Part shown: in pieces, positions 32,891 to 41,706 of the stretch
Numbering within the stretch: the first letter of the stretch is position 1
Layout of the letters: every line of letters starts with the position of its first letter
Assembly (NCBI RefSeq): GCF_003259505.1
Contig: NZ_QLLK01000001.1
Span: forward strand, 62,001-126,000
Reading direction: 5' to 3'
DNA length: 64,000 bases
From: Algoriphagus yeomjeoni
GTDB taxonomy: Bacteria > Bacteroidota > Bacteroidia > Cytophagales > Cyclobacteriaceae
Notes under the pieces: generated by a model
Databases searched by the model: none
What the model saw: only the letters and a program-made list of their open reading frames with translations
What the model was told of the DNA's origin: nothing
Made by a program: the position numbers and the translations under genes

Positions 32891-35002
32891 ATGGCGTTAA
32901 TTAAACAAATTAGACAACGGACTGGTCTGATGATCGGCGTAATTGCCGGCGGATTGATTTTATTCCTCCTAGGAGGAGATTTATTAAGCCCAAATTCCTC
33001 CCTTCTAGGCTCAAGTCAGAACATAGTGGGTGAGATTGCTGGTGAAGATATCACTTACGAAGAGTATATCGCCCGCGTGGAAGAATTCAAAATTGCCAAT
33101 CAGCAGCGTACTGGAAGAGTTCCTTCCGAAGTAGAATTGTATTCTATCAGAGAGCAAGCTTGGCAGTCAATGATTGTGGAGCGCGTGTTCAAAGAAGAAT
33201 ATGAGAAATTAGGCTTGACTATTTCTGATGCTGAATTAGTTGACATGGTTCAGGGCAAAAACATCGTTCCGGAATTGCGTCAGCAATTGGTAAATCCACA
33301 GACAGGTCAGTTTGACAAAAGTCAGTTGGTAGCTTTCCTACAATCTTTGGAAACTGCAGATCCAGCGCAGCAGGCATATTGGAATCAACAAGAGCAGCTT
33401 TTTGCTGACTCAAGATTAAGAATCAAATATGACAACATGCTCGCTACTTCTGAGTTTGCGACTCAAGCTGAAGCAAAAATAGAATACAAAGCAGCGAACA
33501 CCATCGCAGATGCTTCTATTCTTTTCGTTCCTTTCTATGCTGTACCTGATGCAGATGTGACAGTTTCTGAAAGTGAAATGCAAGCCTATTTGACTAAGAA
33601 CAAAAGTAAATTCAAATCTGGTAATTCTGCTAGCCTTGAGTACGTAACGTTTAGCATTCAGCCAAGTGGAGCAGATTCAGCAGAAGTTATTTCTCAGATT
33701 CAAGAATTGACTGAAGAGTTGAAAACTACTGAGAACGATTCGCTTTTTGCATTGAGAAACTCTGAGGGTCAAGTGCCATTTTTGACAGTAAGACCAGGTG
33801 ACGAGCTTCCAATCAATTTGACGAATAACGTTACTGATATTCAAGCAGGTGAGACTTATGGCCCATTTATCACTGCTAACTCAACTTATGTTTCTTATAA
33901 GATCTCTGATCAGTACGAAGGAACTCCAAGATTGAGAGCTTCTCATATTCTATTCAGTACAGAAGGAATGGATGATGCTGGAAAAGCAGCTGTAGAGGCG
34001 CAAGCTGAAACAGTTCTTGCACAGGTGAAAGCTGACGGCAACTTCGAAGTAGCTGCTAGACAATACGGACAAGACGGTACTGCTCAGACAGGTGGAGATT
34101 TAGGCTGGTTTGCAAAAGCTGATTTCGTTACAGAATTCGCTGACGCTGCATATGCTGCTAAAGCTCCAGGTATCTTAGATAATCTGGTAGAGACAGAATA
34201 TGGCTACCACATCATCAAGGTGACTGAAATGCCTAAAACTACTTATACCAAAGTAGCCACTGTAGAATTGGAATTGGTAGCTAGTGATGCCACTAGAAAC
34301 GAAGCTTTCAGAAATGCAGATTCCTTCGCAGCGAATGCTGGAAACAGAAATGAGTTTACTGAAAATGCTACTACTGATAATTACAGAATTCTACAGGCAA
34401 ATAATGTAGACGCTAGTGCTAGAAATATTAACAACCTTCAAAACGCTAGAGAAGTAATTCGTTGGGCATTTGCTGATGGGACTTCTACAGGTGAGGTTTC
34501 TGACGTATTTGAGCTTGACAATTCTTACATCGTTGCTACTCTAGTAAGTAAGAGAGACGAAGGCGACTTGGAGCTAGCAGATGTGAAAGAACAAGTAGAA
34601 GCTCAGGTTAGAAATGAGAAAAAAGCTGAAGTAATCAAAGAAAAGCTTGCTGGTAAAACCTCTTTGGAAGATATGAAAGCTGTATTCCCTGAGGCTGCTT
34701 CTCTAAACGAGATCCCTGATTTGAAACTAAGCGCCAATGTGATTCCAGGAGTAGGTTTTGCTCCACGTGCGATCGGTGCAATCTTCGGAATTGAGCAAGG
34801 TCAAATGACCCAGCCAATTCGTGAGGATGTGGGCGTGATCGTAGGTAAACTGAATGCATTGACTCCAGCGGCTGAGATAGGCGACTATTCTGCGTACCAG
34901 GGTCAATTGACACAGAATGCCTCCCAGCGTACGACATACTCTGTAATGATGGCTCTGCAAGATTTGGCAGGCGTCAAGGACTATAGATATAAATTCTTTT
35001 AA
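32891..35002 (+). CDS. Membrane-anchored peptidylprolyl isomerase (SurA/PpiD-like chaperone)
   Basis: This 703-residue protein has one N-terminal membrane anchor (about residues 14-34, IGVIAGGLILFLLGG). A SurA-N-like helical chaperone region follows, and then a parvulin rotamase domain at about 343-440 (ASHILFS, GGDLGWFAKADFVTEF, TEYGYHIIKVTE). A long C-terminal helical/strand region resembles a degenerate second rotamase unit. It is likely periplasmic and helps outer-membrane protein folding. It has its own promoter and terminator. Confidence 0.93.
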   Translation: MALIKQIRQRTGLMIGVIAGGLILFLLGGDLLSPNSSLLGSSQNIVGEIAGEDITYEEYIARVEEFKIANQQRTGRVPSEVELYSIREQAWQSMIVERVFKEEYEKLGLTISDAELVDMVQGKNIVPELRQQLVNPQTGQFDKSQLVAFLQSLETADPAQQAYWNQQEQLFADSRLRIKYDNMLATSEFATQAEAKIEYKAANTIADASILFVPFYAVPDADVTVSESEMQAYLTKNKSKFKSGNSASLEYVTFSIQPSGADSAEVISQIQELTEELKTTENDSLFALRNSEGQVPFLTVRPGDELPINLTNNVTDIQAGETYGPFITANSTYVSYKISDQYEGTPRLRASHILFSTEGMDDAGKAAVEAQAETVLAQVKADGNFEVAARQYGQDGTAQTGGDLGWFAKADFVTEFADAAYAAKAPGILDNLVETEYGYHIIKVTEMPKTTYTKVATVELELVASDATRNEAFRNADSFAANAGNRNEFTENATTDNYRILQANNVDASARNINNLQNAREVIRWAFADGTSTGEVSDVFELDNSYIVATLVSKRDEGDLELADVKEQVEAQVRNEKKAEVIKEKLAGKTSLEDMKAVFPEAASLNEIPDLKLSANVIPGVGFAPRAIGAIFGIEQGQMTQPIREDVGVIVGKLNALTPAAEIGDYSAYQGQLTQNASQRTTYSVMMALQDLAGVKDYRYKFF

Positions 35003-35023
35003 TAAAGAAAGAAACTAGAATCG

Positions 35024-35053
35024 GAACCCATGCCCCACAGCATGGGTTCTTTG
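35024..35053 (+). terminator. Rho-independent terminator after the peptidylprolyl isomerase
   Basis: A perfect 10-bp stem (GAACCCATGC with GCATGGGTTC; 35024-35033 and 35040-35049), a 6-base loop and a TTTG tail. Confidence 0.85.
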
Positions 35054-35092
35054 TTTATATTCGAAACGTAATTTGACAATCGCTCCCTATCT

Positions 35093-35362
35093 ATGGACAA
35101 AAAGGAATTCGATAAAGAAAACTTTAAGGAAAAATTAGTAGCCAGTGGTGAATTCCCACAGCTTTATATGTTTAAATTTATAGTTCCTAATGGAAAAGAA
35201 AACGAGGTAGTAGCCTTATTTCCAAAACATGAAGTGACAACTAAGGAAAGTTCTGGAGGTAAGTACGTGAGCGCCACTATTCAGGCAATGATGAAAGACC
35301 CCGATCAGATAATAAAGATCTACGAGGAAGCAGCCGAAATAGAAGGATTAATATCACTTTAA
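35093..35362 (+). CDS. DUF493 family protein (YbeD-like)
   Basis: This 89-residue cytoplasmic protein has an ACT-like ferredoxin fold pattern (FPQLYMFKFIVPNG, YVSATIQAMMKDPDQIIKIYEEA) matching the DUF493 family. Its biochemical role is unknown, though a regulatory ligand-binding function has been suggested for the fold. It heads a short run with the pterin dehydratase gene 12 bases downstream and rsmI. Confidence 0.85.
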   Translation: MDKKEFDKENFKEKLVASGEFPQLYMFKFIVPNGKENEVVALFPKHEVTTKESSGGKYVSATIQAMMKDPDQIIKIYEEAAEIEGLISL

Positions 35363-35374
35363 ACTCAATGATTT

Positions 35375-35605
35375 ATGTGGAAAGAAGAAGATAACAAACT
35401 TAAAAAAACATTCAAGTTCAAGGATTTTCAAGAGGCTTTTGGCTTCATGACCCGAGTGGCATTTCTGGCCGAGGGCATGCAGCATCATCCAAACTGGAGT
35501 AATGTTTACAATACAGTAGAAATCGAGCTGACTACACACGACTCAGGAAATACCGTGACAAAAAAAGATCGTGAATTAGCGAAAGCCATTGATGAGATCA
35601 ATTAA
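35375..35605 (+). CDS. 4a-hydroxytetrahydrobiopterin dehydratase (PCD/DCoH family)
   Basis: The 76-residue enzyme recycles pterin cofactor after aromatic amino acid hydroxylation. It carries the signature H-H-P-x-W-x-N-V-Y with the later [13 protein letters not shown] part of the PCD motif. It is shorter than the usual roughly 100 residues at the N-terminus but holds all active-site histidines. No phenylalanine hydroxylase is in the window, so another pterin role is possible. The stop overlaps the rsmI start by one base. Confidence 0.9.
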   Translation: MWKEEDNKLKKTFKFKDFQEAFGFMTRVAFLAEGMQHHPNWSNVYNTVEIELTTHDSGNTVTKKDRELAKAIDEIN

Positions 35606-36297
35606 TGAGTGAAACTTCCCCAAACCTATTTTTGGTACCTACCCCAATTGGTAACCTGAAAGATATCACGCTCAGGGCAATTGAAGTACTGAAAACGGCT
35701 GATGTGATTCTAGCAGAGGATACACGCACGAGTGGCCAATTGCTGAAACATCTAGAAATTTCCAGACCGCTGCAGAGCTACCATATTTTCAACGAACATA
35801 AGACCGTCGAGAAGCTAGTCGAGCGGATGAATAGAGGTGAAGTATTCGCTTTAATCAGCGATGCTGGTACGCCTGCTATTTCGGATCCTGGATTTCTCTT
35901 AGTCAGAGAAGTTCTTGCCGCTGGTTTGGATGTGCAGTGCCTTCCTGGAGCTACAGCATTTGTACCTGCTTTGGTCAATAGTGGCTTGCCAAATGACCGT
36001 TTTGTATTCGAAGGGTTTTTGCCTCACAAAAAAGGTAGAAAGACCAGAATTGATGGATTGATCGAAGAAGTGAGAACCATCATTTTTTATGAATCACCAC
36101 ATCGACTCCTTAAAACGCTGGGGCAGCTAGCTGAAGCTTTTGGAGCAGAAAGGCAAGCCTGCGTATCCCGCGAACTTACTAAGCTCCACGAGGAGAACGT
36201 GAGAGGCACCTTAGCCGAGTTAATTGAATATTACGAAACAAACACCCTAAAAGGCGAAATCGTCCTTACCGTGGCAGGTAAGAATCCCAAATCCTGA
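35605..36297 (+). CDS. rsmI: 16S rRNA (cytidine-1402-2'-O)-methyltransferase
   Basis: The 230-residue tetrapyrrole-methylase-fold enzyme modifies the ribosomal P site. Hallmarks are PTPIGNLKDITLRA at the start, LAEDTRTSGQLL, ISDAGTPAISDPG, the PGATAFVPALVNSGL segment, FEGFLPHKKGRK and YESPHRL. The length is slightly short at the C-terminus compared with E. coli, which is usual in Bacteroidota. It overlaps the preceding gene by one base and is followed 18 bases later by the inositol-phosphatase-type gene. Confidence 0.95.
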   Translation: MSETSPNLFLVPTPIGNLKDITLRAIEVLKTADVILAEDTRTSGQLLKHLEISRPLQSYHIFNEHKTVEKLVERMNRGEVFALISDAGTPAISDPGFLLVREVLAAGLDVQCLPGATAFVPALVNSGLPNDRFVFEGFLPHKKGRKTRIDGLIEEVRTIIFYESPHRLLKTLGQLAEAFGAERQACVSRELTKLHEENVRGTLAELIEYYETNTLKGEIVLTVAGKNPKS

Positions 36298-36315
36298 TTT
36301 AGAAAATCAACTTTT

Positions 36316-37119
36316 ATGATCTCAACAGAAAAACTTACGCTACTTCTTGAGAAAACTCAGGAAATAGCCAAAGAAGCCGGCGCTTTTATCCGCAGGGAAA
36401 GGCGTCACTTCAACCCAGAACGAGTAGAGCACAAAGGCGTCAATGACCTTGTTTCCTATGTGGACAAGGAAGCAGAAAAGATCATTGTGAATAAGCTTTC
36501 TCAAATCTTTCCTGAGGCCGGTTTTATTACCGAAGAGGGTACTAATACTACACTGGCGGAAGAGTTCAACTGGGTGATAGATCCGCTGGACGGCACCACT
36601 AATTTTATTCACGGCGTACCGATTTATTCTGTAAGTATTGCTTTGATGGAGCGTGACGAGGTGATTTTAGGAGTAGTCTATGAAGTGAATCTCCACGAGT
36701 GCTTCTATGCTATGAAGGGTGGAGGAGCATTCTGTAACGATACCCGGATCAGAGTAAGTGTCGCAAAAACGCTTTCTGAATCGCTGATAGCGACGGGATT
36801 CCCATACAATAATTTCGATTTGATTGATAAATACCTAGCCGCTTTGAAATCAATCATGAAATCTTCCCATGGTGCCCGTAGATTTGGTAGTGCAGCGGTA
36901 GATCTTTGTTATGTCGCTGCTGGTCGCGTCGAAGGGTTTTTTGAGTATAACCTGAATTCCTATGATGTAGCTGCGGGAACTTTGATCGTGGAAGAGGCGG
37001 GAGGAAAAGTGACTGACTTCTCCGGAGGAAGAGATTTTGTATTCGGCAGAGAGATTTTGTCTACGAATGAAAAAATCCACGAGGAGATTTTAGCCAACTT
37101 GAAAACTGCTTGGGCCTAG
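36316..37119 (+). CDS. Inositol monophosphatase family protein (SuhB-like)
   Basis: This 267-residue Mg-dependent phosphatase has the metal-site glutamate in FITEEGT and the DPLDGTTNFIHGVP motif. The C-terminal SYDVAAGTLIVEEAGG motif carries the last metal aspartate. Substrate could be inositol-1-phosphate or another sugar phosphate, or a CysQ-like nucleotide. The SuhB-type motifs favour the former. The gene ends one base before the convergent AEC transporter gene. Confidence 0.92.
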   Translation: MISTEKLTLLLEKTQEIAKEAGAFIRRERRHFNPERVEHKGVNDLVSYVDKEAEKIIVNKLSQIFPEAGFITEEGTNTTLAEEFNWVIDPLDGTTNFIHGVPIYSVSIALMERDEVILGVVYEVNLHECFYAMKGGGAFCNDTRIRVSVAKTLSESLIATGFPYNNFDLIDKYLAALKSIMKSSHGARRFGSAAVDLCYVAAGRVEGFFEYNLNSYDVAAGTLIVEEAGGKVTDFSGGRDFVFGREILSTNEKIHEEILANLKTAWA

Positions 37120-38028
37120 TCAGCTAAGGAAATAATACCAAACCATAAGTGTCACCAGCGAGATTGGTATTCCCAATCCTGCTAAAAGTGTGGCTAATTT
37201 TGGTTTGAGATCGTATTGGATGGCGACAATAGAGCCTGTAATCATTGGAGCCATACCACTTTCCAGAACTGTGACTTTCAGTTCAAGGCTGTTTTCAGGG
37301 AGAATATTTTGGTAAATAAGCCAAACGATCAAAGGAGCCAGCAAAAGCCTGTAGCCCATTCCGTACCAATAATATTTGGAACTCAGGGAGTCAAAATCCA
37401 AAGAGAACTTGAGGCCGATTGCGAAAATCGCCACTGGAGCCATTGTTTTGCCTATGAGCGAAACGATGGGAATAAGAAACTCCGGAGTCTTCCAGCCTAG
37501 TATGCTCATCGCTATAGTGAGCAGAAGAAAACCGAATGGCGGGAATTTTATGATTTTCAGCGGGATTTCGCTCAGATTACCTTCTTTGTGGGAATAGATC
37601 GAGCCGACCAAAATCGATAGAGAAGAAACTAAAAGAAAGGATCCGCCTTGGTCAATTAGTAGTGCTATTGGTAAGCCTTCTTTGCCATAAAGCCCTTCAA
37701 TGACGGGAAAACCCAAGAATGAAGTATTTGCCAGACCAGCTACTATCACCAGACAACCTGTTAATTGATTATCCCATTTTAAGACTTTGCCCAACATTCC
37801 AAAAATCAGCCAAGAAAGTAAGAAGGTAAACCATGCCGAGGAGACGGGAATAAGTAAATCCCAGCCGGGGTTTATTTGAGGAATATATAACAATGCAAGA
37901 GCAGGGAGAACAATATTGAGAAGATAGGCATTGACCCATTTCGTGATTTTTTCTTGCGGAAGATTTGGTTGTTTCTGAAGAAAAAGCCCCAGCAGAAGAC
38001 ATAAAAATGCAATGATGGCTCCTGTCAT
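37120..38028 (-). CDS. AEC (auxin efflux carrier) family transporter
   Basis: This 302-residue integral membrane protein has about ten hydrophobic helices in two halves, the usual AEC arrangement. Family-like segments are GLANTSFLGFPVIEGLYG and the C-terminal ESGMAPMITGSIVA. Bacterial members move organic acids such as malate or amino acid derivatives. The substrate is unknown here. It is convergent with the inositol-phosphatase gene with directly abutting ends. Confidence 0.88.
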   Translation of the reverse strand: MTGAIIAFLCLLLGLFLQKQPNLPQEKITKWVNAYLLNIVLPALALLYIPQINPGWDLLIPVSSAWFTFLLSWLIFGMLGKVLKWDNQLTGCLVIVAGLANTSFLGFPVIEGLYGKEGLPIALLIDQGGSFLLVSSLSILVGSIYSHKEGNLSEIPLKIIKFPPFGFLLLTIAMSILGWKTPEFLIPIVSLIGKTMAPVAIFAIGLKFSLDFDSLSSKYYWYGMGYRLLLAPLIVWLIYQNILPENSLELKVTVLESGMAPMITGSIVAIQYDLKPKLATLLAGLGIPISLVTLMVWYYFLS

Positions 38029-38132
38029 GCTAATTTTGGGTAGCGGGTATTTTTTGTTAACATAAAATTAATCTGGCAAAATTGTACTTCGCTCATTATC
38101 AGTATACTTTTGGTCTAAATAACCCAGAATCT

Positions 38133-38360
38133 ATGACTAAACTTATACCCATTTTTATCAATGGAGGAAAATGGATTCAGCTTTCACAGCTCTCAAAGGA
38201 GCAATCATTGAAGCTGAAAACATGGCTCCCAGTTAGCTGCTTGAAGAAAATCATGTTTCAAGGAAGTGAATTTAGTGACTGCCTCGATTTCGAAACCTAC
38301 GAATATTGGTTTCGCACACATCAAGTTTCAGAGCAAAAGCAAGCCTTGTTGGATTTTTAA
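38133..38360 (+). CDS. Hypothetical protein, 75 residues
   Basis: This small protein has mixed composition (MTKLIPIFINGGKWIQLSQL at its start, a Leu/Lys-rich middle, FETYEYWFRTHQ near the end). An upstream in-frame TTG at 38082 is less likely than ATG 38133. No domain is recognised. It shares a TTAA as stop codon with the minus-strand gene at 38357. It may be a lineage-specific gene. Confidence 0.5.
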   Translation: MTKLIPIFINGGKWIQLSQLSKEQSLKLKTWLPVSCLKKIMFQGSEFSDCLDFETYEYWFRTHQVSEQKQALLDF

Positions 38361-38731
38361 TCCAATCCATAATTTTTCCTCTTTTCCTCAAAATATCTAC
38401 TCAACTCAGGGTAGAATTCACTTTCGACTTCAGGAATTCCGTCTAAGATCAATTCCATATTTCCTTCCATCTGATCCGTATTCACCTGCATTCCTTCGAC
38501 TAGATAGACCATGTCTTCCATAGACAAAGGCTCAAAACTAGATGATGGATATAGCATGTAGTCATTTCCATAGAAATCAACCGCCTCAAACTGGATCTTT
38601 AGCTCCAGAAAATGTGCATAAATGCTAATTTGCTCTCCCCATTGGCTCTCAGGGTAGTTCAATTTAACCAACAAAACAGAAGTAGTTTCTTCAGTAAAGT
38701 AGCTTTCAGGCTGGAATTTGAAATCAATCAT
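38357..38731 (-). CDS. Hypothetical protein, 124 residues
   Basis: This acidic soluble protein has strand-like segments (TTSVLLVKLNYPESQWGEQI, HFLELKIQFEAVDFYGNDY) and an acidic helical C-terminal part. The frame stays open further upstream to 38836, but ATG 38731 (MIDFKFQPES) is the first that leaves space for the glyA promoter and gives a compact protein. No family is recognised. It is divergent from glyA. Confidence 0.6.
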   Translation of the reverse strand: MIDFKFQPESYFTEETTSVLLVKLNYPESQWGEQISIYAHFLELKIQFEAVDFYGNDYMLYPSSSFEPLSMEDMVYLVEGMQVNTDQMEGNMELILDGIPEVESEFYPELSRYFEEKRKNYGLD

Positions 38732-38806
38732 CCGCCAAAAATAACAATTCCTTAGAATTGGAAATCCCAATACCATTTTTGGATTGGATAATCGGGACTT
38801 TCGGAC

Positions 38807-38814
38807 TATTTTTG
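38807..38814 (+). promoter_or_regulatory. Candidate promoter for glyA (TATTTTTG)
   Basis: An exact TAnnTTTG element with ATTG 20 bases upstream (38783-38786), a near match to the -33 TTTG. It lies 64 bases before the glyA start. Confidence 0.5.
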
Positions 38815-38878
38815 GGCACATTTGCAGGTAGGCCATCTGGCTACCTTTCCATTAAAATTTGCTTTCAAACCCCTGATT

Positions 38879-40147
38879 ATGAAAAGAGATTCGCTTGTTT
38901 TCGACCTAATCAACGAAGAAGAAGACAGACAAAAGAGAGGCATCGAACTGATTGCTTCCGAAAACTTCACCAGCAAACAAGTGATGGAAGCTGCGGGAAG
39001 TGTGCTGACAAACAAATACGCTGAAGGTCTTCCGGGCAAGCGCTACTATGGCGGTTGCGAAGTTGTGGATAAAATCGAGCAATTGGCTATAGACCGTGCA
39101 AAGGAGCTTTTCGGAGCCACTTGGGTCAATGTTCAGCCTCACTCAGGTGCTCAGGCTAATGCTGCTGTTTTATTGGCATGTTTGAAAGCTGGTGATCCGA
39201 TTTTAGGCTTTGACCTATCGCACGGCGGTCACCTGACTCATGGTTCTCCAGTTAACTTTTCAGGGAAATTATATGATCCACACTTCTACGGAGTGGAGGA
39301 AGCAACTGGAAGAATAGACTACGACAAGCTTCATGAGAAAGCATTGGAAGTTTCTCCAAAAGTGATTATTTGTGGTGCTTCAGCTTATTCTAGAGATTGG
39401 GATTATGCTCGATTGAGAGAAACGGCTGACGAAGTTGGCGCTATTCTTTTGGCAGATATCTCCCATCCATCTGGATTGATTGCAAAAGGACTTTTGAATG
39501 ATCCGTTGGATCATTGTCATATCGTGACTACCACTACTCATAAGACTCTGAGAGGTCCAAGAGGTGGAATGATTATGATGCGTGAGGATTTTGACAATCC
39601 TTGGGGATTGACTACTCCAAAAGGAGAAATCAAAAAGATGTCTTCTTTGCTGGATATGGGCGTGTTCCCAGGAACTCAAGGTGGACCGTTGGAGCATATC
39701 ATCGCAGCAAAAGCAATTGCTTTCGAAGAATGCCTTTCCGACGAATACATGCATTATGTACTTCAGGTGAAAAAGAACGCATCCGTAATGGCTGATCAGT
39801 TCGTAAGTCTTGGATATCAAATTATCTCTGGCGGAACAGACAATCACATGATGCTTATCGACCTTAGAAATAAAGACCTTACTGGCAAAATCGCCGAGCA
39901 GACGCTTGGCAAAGTGGATATCACCATCAATAAAAACATGGTTCCATTTGATACCAAATCTCCGTTTGTTACCTCAGGAATGAGAATAGGAACGGCAGCG
40001 ATCACCACCAGAGGCTTGAAAGAGGACGATATGGTGAAAATTGTGAACCTGATCGACAGAGCTTTGGTAAATCATGAGAATGAAGCCGAATTGGCAAACA
40101 TCCGTAGCGAGGTAAATGCTTGGATGAATCAGTTTCCATTATACTAG
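38879..40147 (+). CDS. glyA: Serine hydroxymethyltransferase
   Basis: The 422-residue PLP enzyme interconverts serine and glycine with THF and supplies one-carbon units. The N-terminal [11 protein letters not shown], the GKRYYGGCE substrate motif and the cofactor lysine K222 in [14 protein letters not shown] are all present. The frame is open to a TTG at 38822, but ATG 38879 (MKRDSLVFD) matches family length. It is followed 15 bases later by tatC. Confidence 0.96.
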   Translation: MKRDSLVFDLINEEEDRQKRGIELIASENFTSKQVMEAAGSVLTNKYAEGLPGKRYYGGCEVVDKIEQLAIDRAKELFGATWVNVQPHSGAQANAAVLLACLKAGDPILGFDLSHGGHLTHGSPVNFSGKLYDPHFYGVEEATGRIDYDKLHEKALEVSPKVIICGASAYSRDWDYARLRETADEVGAILLADISHPSGLIAKGLLNDPLDHCHIVTTTTHKTLRGPRGGMIMMREDFDNPWGLTTPKGEIKKMSSLLDMGVFPGTQGGPLEHIIAAKAIAFEECLSDEYMHYVLQVKKNASVMADQFVSLGYQIISGGTDNHMMLIDLRNKDLTGKIAEQTLGKVDITINKNMVPFDTKSPFVTSGMRIGTAAITTRGLKEDDMVKIVNLIDRALVNHENEAELANIRSEVNAWMNQFPLY

Positions 40148-40162
40148 AATTATAGACCACCC

Positions 40163-41017
40163 GTGGCGTTAGATCAATATCAAGAAGAGGAAGAAGAAGG
40201 AGGAATGTCCTTTTTGGACCATTTAGAAGCTTTGCGTTGGCATTTGCTTCGATCAGTAGCTGCTATCCTAATTTTATCTGTTGCGGCCTTTTTGGCCAAA
40301 AGCTTCGTTTTCGGAGTAGTAATCCTAGGCCCCTCCAAAGTTGACTTTGTCACTTACAGATGGCTATGTGAACTCAGTGATTACGTAGGATTGCCTGCGC
40401 TCTGTATAGACGAACTTCCATTTACGATCCAAAGTAGGCAGATGACAGGTCAGTTTACCATGCACATGACGTCAAGTTTTGTGGTGGGATTCATCGCTTC
40501 ATTTCCATTTGTTTTCTGGGAGGTTTGGAGATTTATCAGTCCGGGATTGTACGATCAGGAGAAGAACGCCGCAAGAGGAGCAGTCTTCTTTGTGAGTTTA
40601 CTATTCTTCATGGGAGCTGGGTTCGGATACTTTATCCTTTCTCCGCTTTCGATCAATTTCCTTTCCAACTACCAGTTGGATCCATCGATTCTGAATGAAT
40701 TTGATATCACTTCCTATATCTCTACCTTGACGATGTTGGTTCTGGCTTCGGCGATTATGTTCCAACTCCCAGTGGTGGTCTATTTCTTGGCGATGTCAGG
40801 TTTGGTGACTTCTGGAATGCTAAAAGCATACAGAAGACATGCGATCGTGGTGATCTTAGTATTGTCAGCTATCATCACACCTCCAGATGTGATTAGCCAG
40901 ATTCTGATTGCGATGCCGATTCTGGTGCTTTATGAAGCTGGGATTCAGATTGCGAAAAGACTGGAAAGAAAAAGAGCTGCAAAAAAAGCGAAGGAAGATA
41001 TTGACGATGCACTTTAA
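40163..41017 (+). CDS. tatC: Sec-independent protein translocase TatC
   Basis: This 284-residue inner-membrane protein is the substrate receptor of the twin-arginine pathway. It starts at GTG 40163. The conserved N-terminal MSFLDHLEALRWHLLRS, the FPFVFWEVWRFISPGLY loop with its conserved acidic residue, and six hydrophobic helices are visible. The C-terminus is charged (RKRAAKKAKEDIDD). TatA is not in the window. A repeat-rich spacer follows. Confidence 0.95.
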   Translation: MALDQYQEEEEEGGMSFLDHLEALRWHLLRSVAAILILSVAAFLAKSFVFGVVILGPSKVDFVTYRWLCELSDYVGLPALCIDELPFTIQSRQMTGQFTMHMTSSFVVGFIASFPFVFWEVWRFISPGLYDQEKNAARGAVFFVSLLFFMGAGFGYFILSPLSINFLSNYQLDPSILNEFDITSYISTLTMLVLASAIMFQLPVVVYFLAMSGLVTSGMLKAYRRHAIVVILVLSAIITPPDVISQILIAMPILVLYEAGIQIAKRLERKRAAKKAKEDIDDAL

Positions 41018-41030
41018 GGTTAGACAATAG

Positions 41031-41090
41031 TAGTAAGTATCAAGTAGCAAGATTTTAGAATCAAGAGATAAGAACCAAGAATCAAGATAT
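41031..41090. repeat. Degenerate ATCAAGA-type intergenic repeat
   Basis: Five or more imperfect copies of an ATCAAG/ACCAAG word in about 60 bases. It includes TAGAATCAAGA (41056-41066), the reverse complement of a word at 1462-1472. No coding potential. The copies are irregular, so this is not a CRISPR array. Confidence 0.5.
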
Positions 41091-41148
41091 CCTTCGCCTT
41101 CGCTCAGGATGACTATTGTGTCAGGCTGAGCGGAGTCGAAGCCTTTTT
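41091..41148. repeat. REP-like imperfect inverted repeat
   Basis: Left arm 41091-41113 and right arm 41120-41143 pair imperfectly over about 23 bases around a 6-base spacer. The right arm contains GCTGAGCGGAGTCGAAG, a word I recognise from many Bacteroidota intergenic regions. A T5 run follows, so it could also act as the tatC terminator. A close copy of the right-arm word lies inside a kinase gene at 62631-62647. Confidence 0.65.
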
Positions 41149-41161
41149 AAATTTACGAGTT

Positions 41162-41599
41162 ATGGCAAAGAAAATAGCAATAGGAGGAGATCACGCAGGA
41201 GTAGAGTACAAAGCCAAAATGGTCGCGAAACTCGAAGCACTAGGATATGAGGTGAAGGATTTTGGTCCCTTCACCGATGCATCTGTGGATTATCCAGATT
41301 ATGTACATCCCTTGAGCTCAGCTATCGAAGCCGGTGAATATGAGCTAGGCATTGTGATCTGTGGATCTGGAAATGGTGTAGCAATCACAGCCAATAAACA
41401 TCAAGGAATCCGAGCAGCACTTTGCTGGAACGAGGATTTGGCTGCTTTGTCCAGACAGCATAACAATGCAAATGTATTGGCTCTTCCGGCTCGATTTATA
41501 TCCTATGAATTGGCGGAAAAGCTTGCTGAGATATTCTTGACTACCGACTTCGAAGGTGGCAGACATCAGAATCGTGTGAGTAAGATTGCGTGTAGCTAA
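41162..41599 (+). CDS. rpiB: Ribose-5-phosphate isomerase B
   Basis: The 145-residue enzyme of the pentose phosphate pathway has the RpiB motifs GGDHAG (D10, H11), SVDYPDY, and the anion-hole/catalytic segment VICGSGNGVAITANK with C67 as the likely active-site cysteine. Length is typical. It stands alone after the repeat-rich spacer behind tatC. Confidence 0.95.
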   Translation: MAKKIAIGGDHAGVEYKAKMVAKLEALGYEVKDFGPFTDASVDYPDYVHPLSSAIEAGEYELGIVICGSGNGVAITANKHQGIRAALCWNEDLAALSRQHNNANVLALPARFISYELAEKLAEIFLTTDFEGGRHQNRVSKIACS

Positions 41600-41706
41600 A
41601 AAGCTGGCAGATCGACGACCGATGAAGCTTTGTATCTCCCTGAATAGCGATAACTACTTATACTGTTGTTTTTATCCTTTTACTGGCATAAAAGGGCATT
41701 TACATT

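Noticed and set aside
38906..39847. Reading frames antisense to glyA
   Set aside because: glyA is complete and certain, and the antisense frames lack any motif.
41031..41090. Possible CRISPR-like array
   Set aside because: The repeated words are 6-11 bases, irregular and imperfect, with no constant spacer length and no cas genes.
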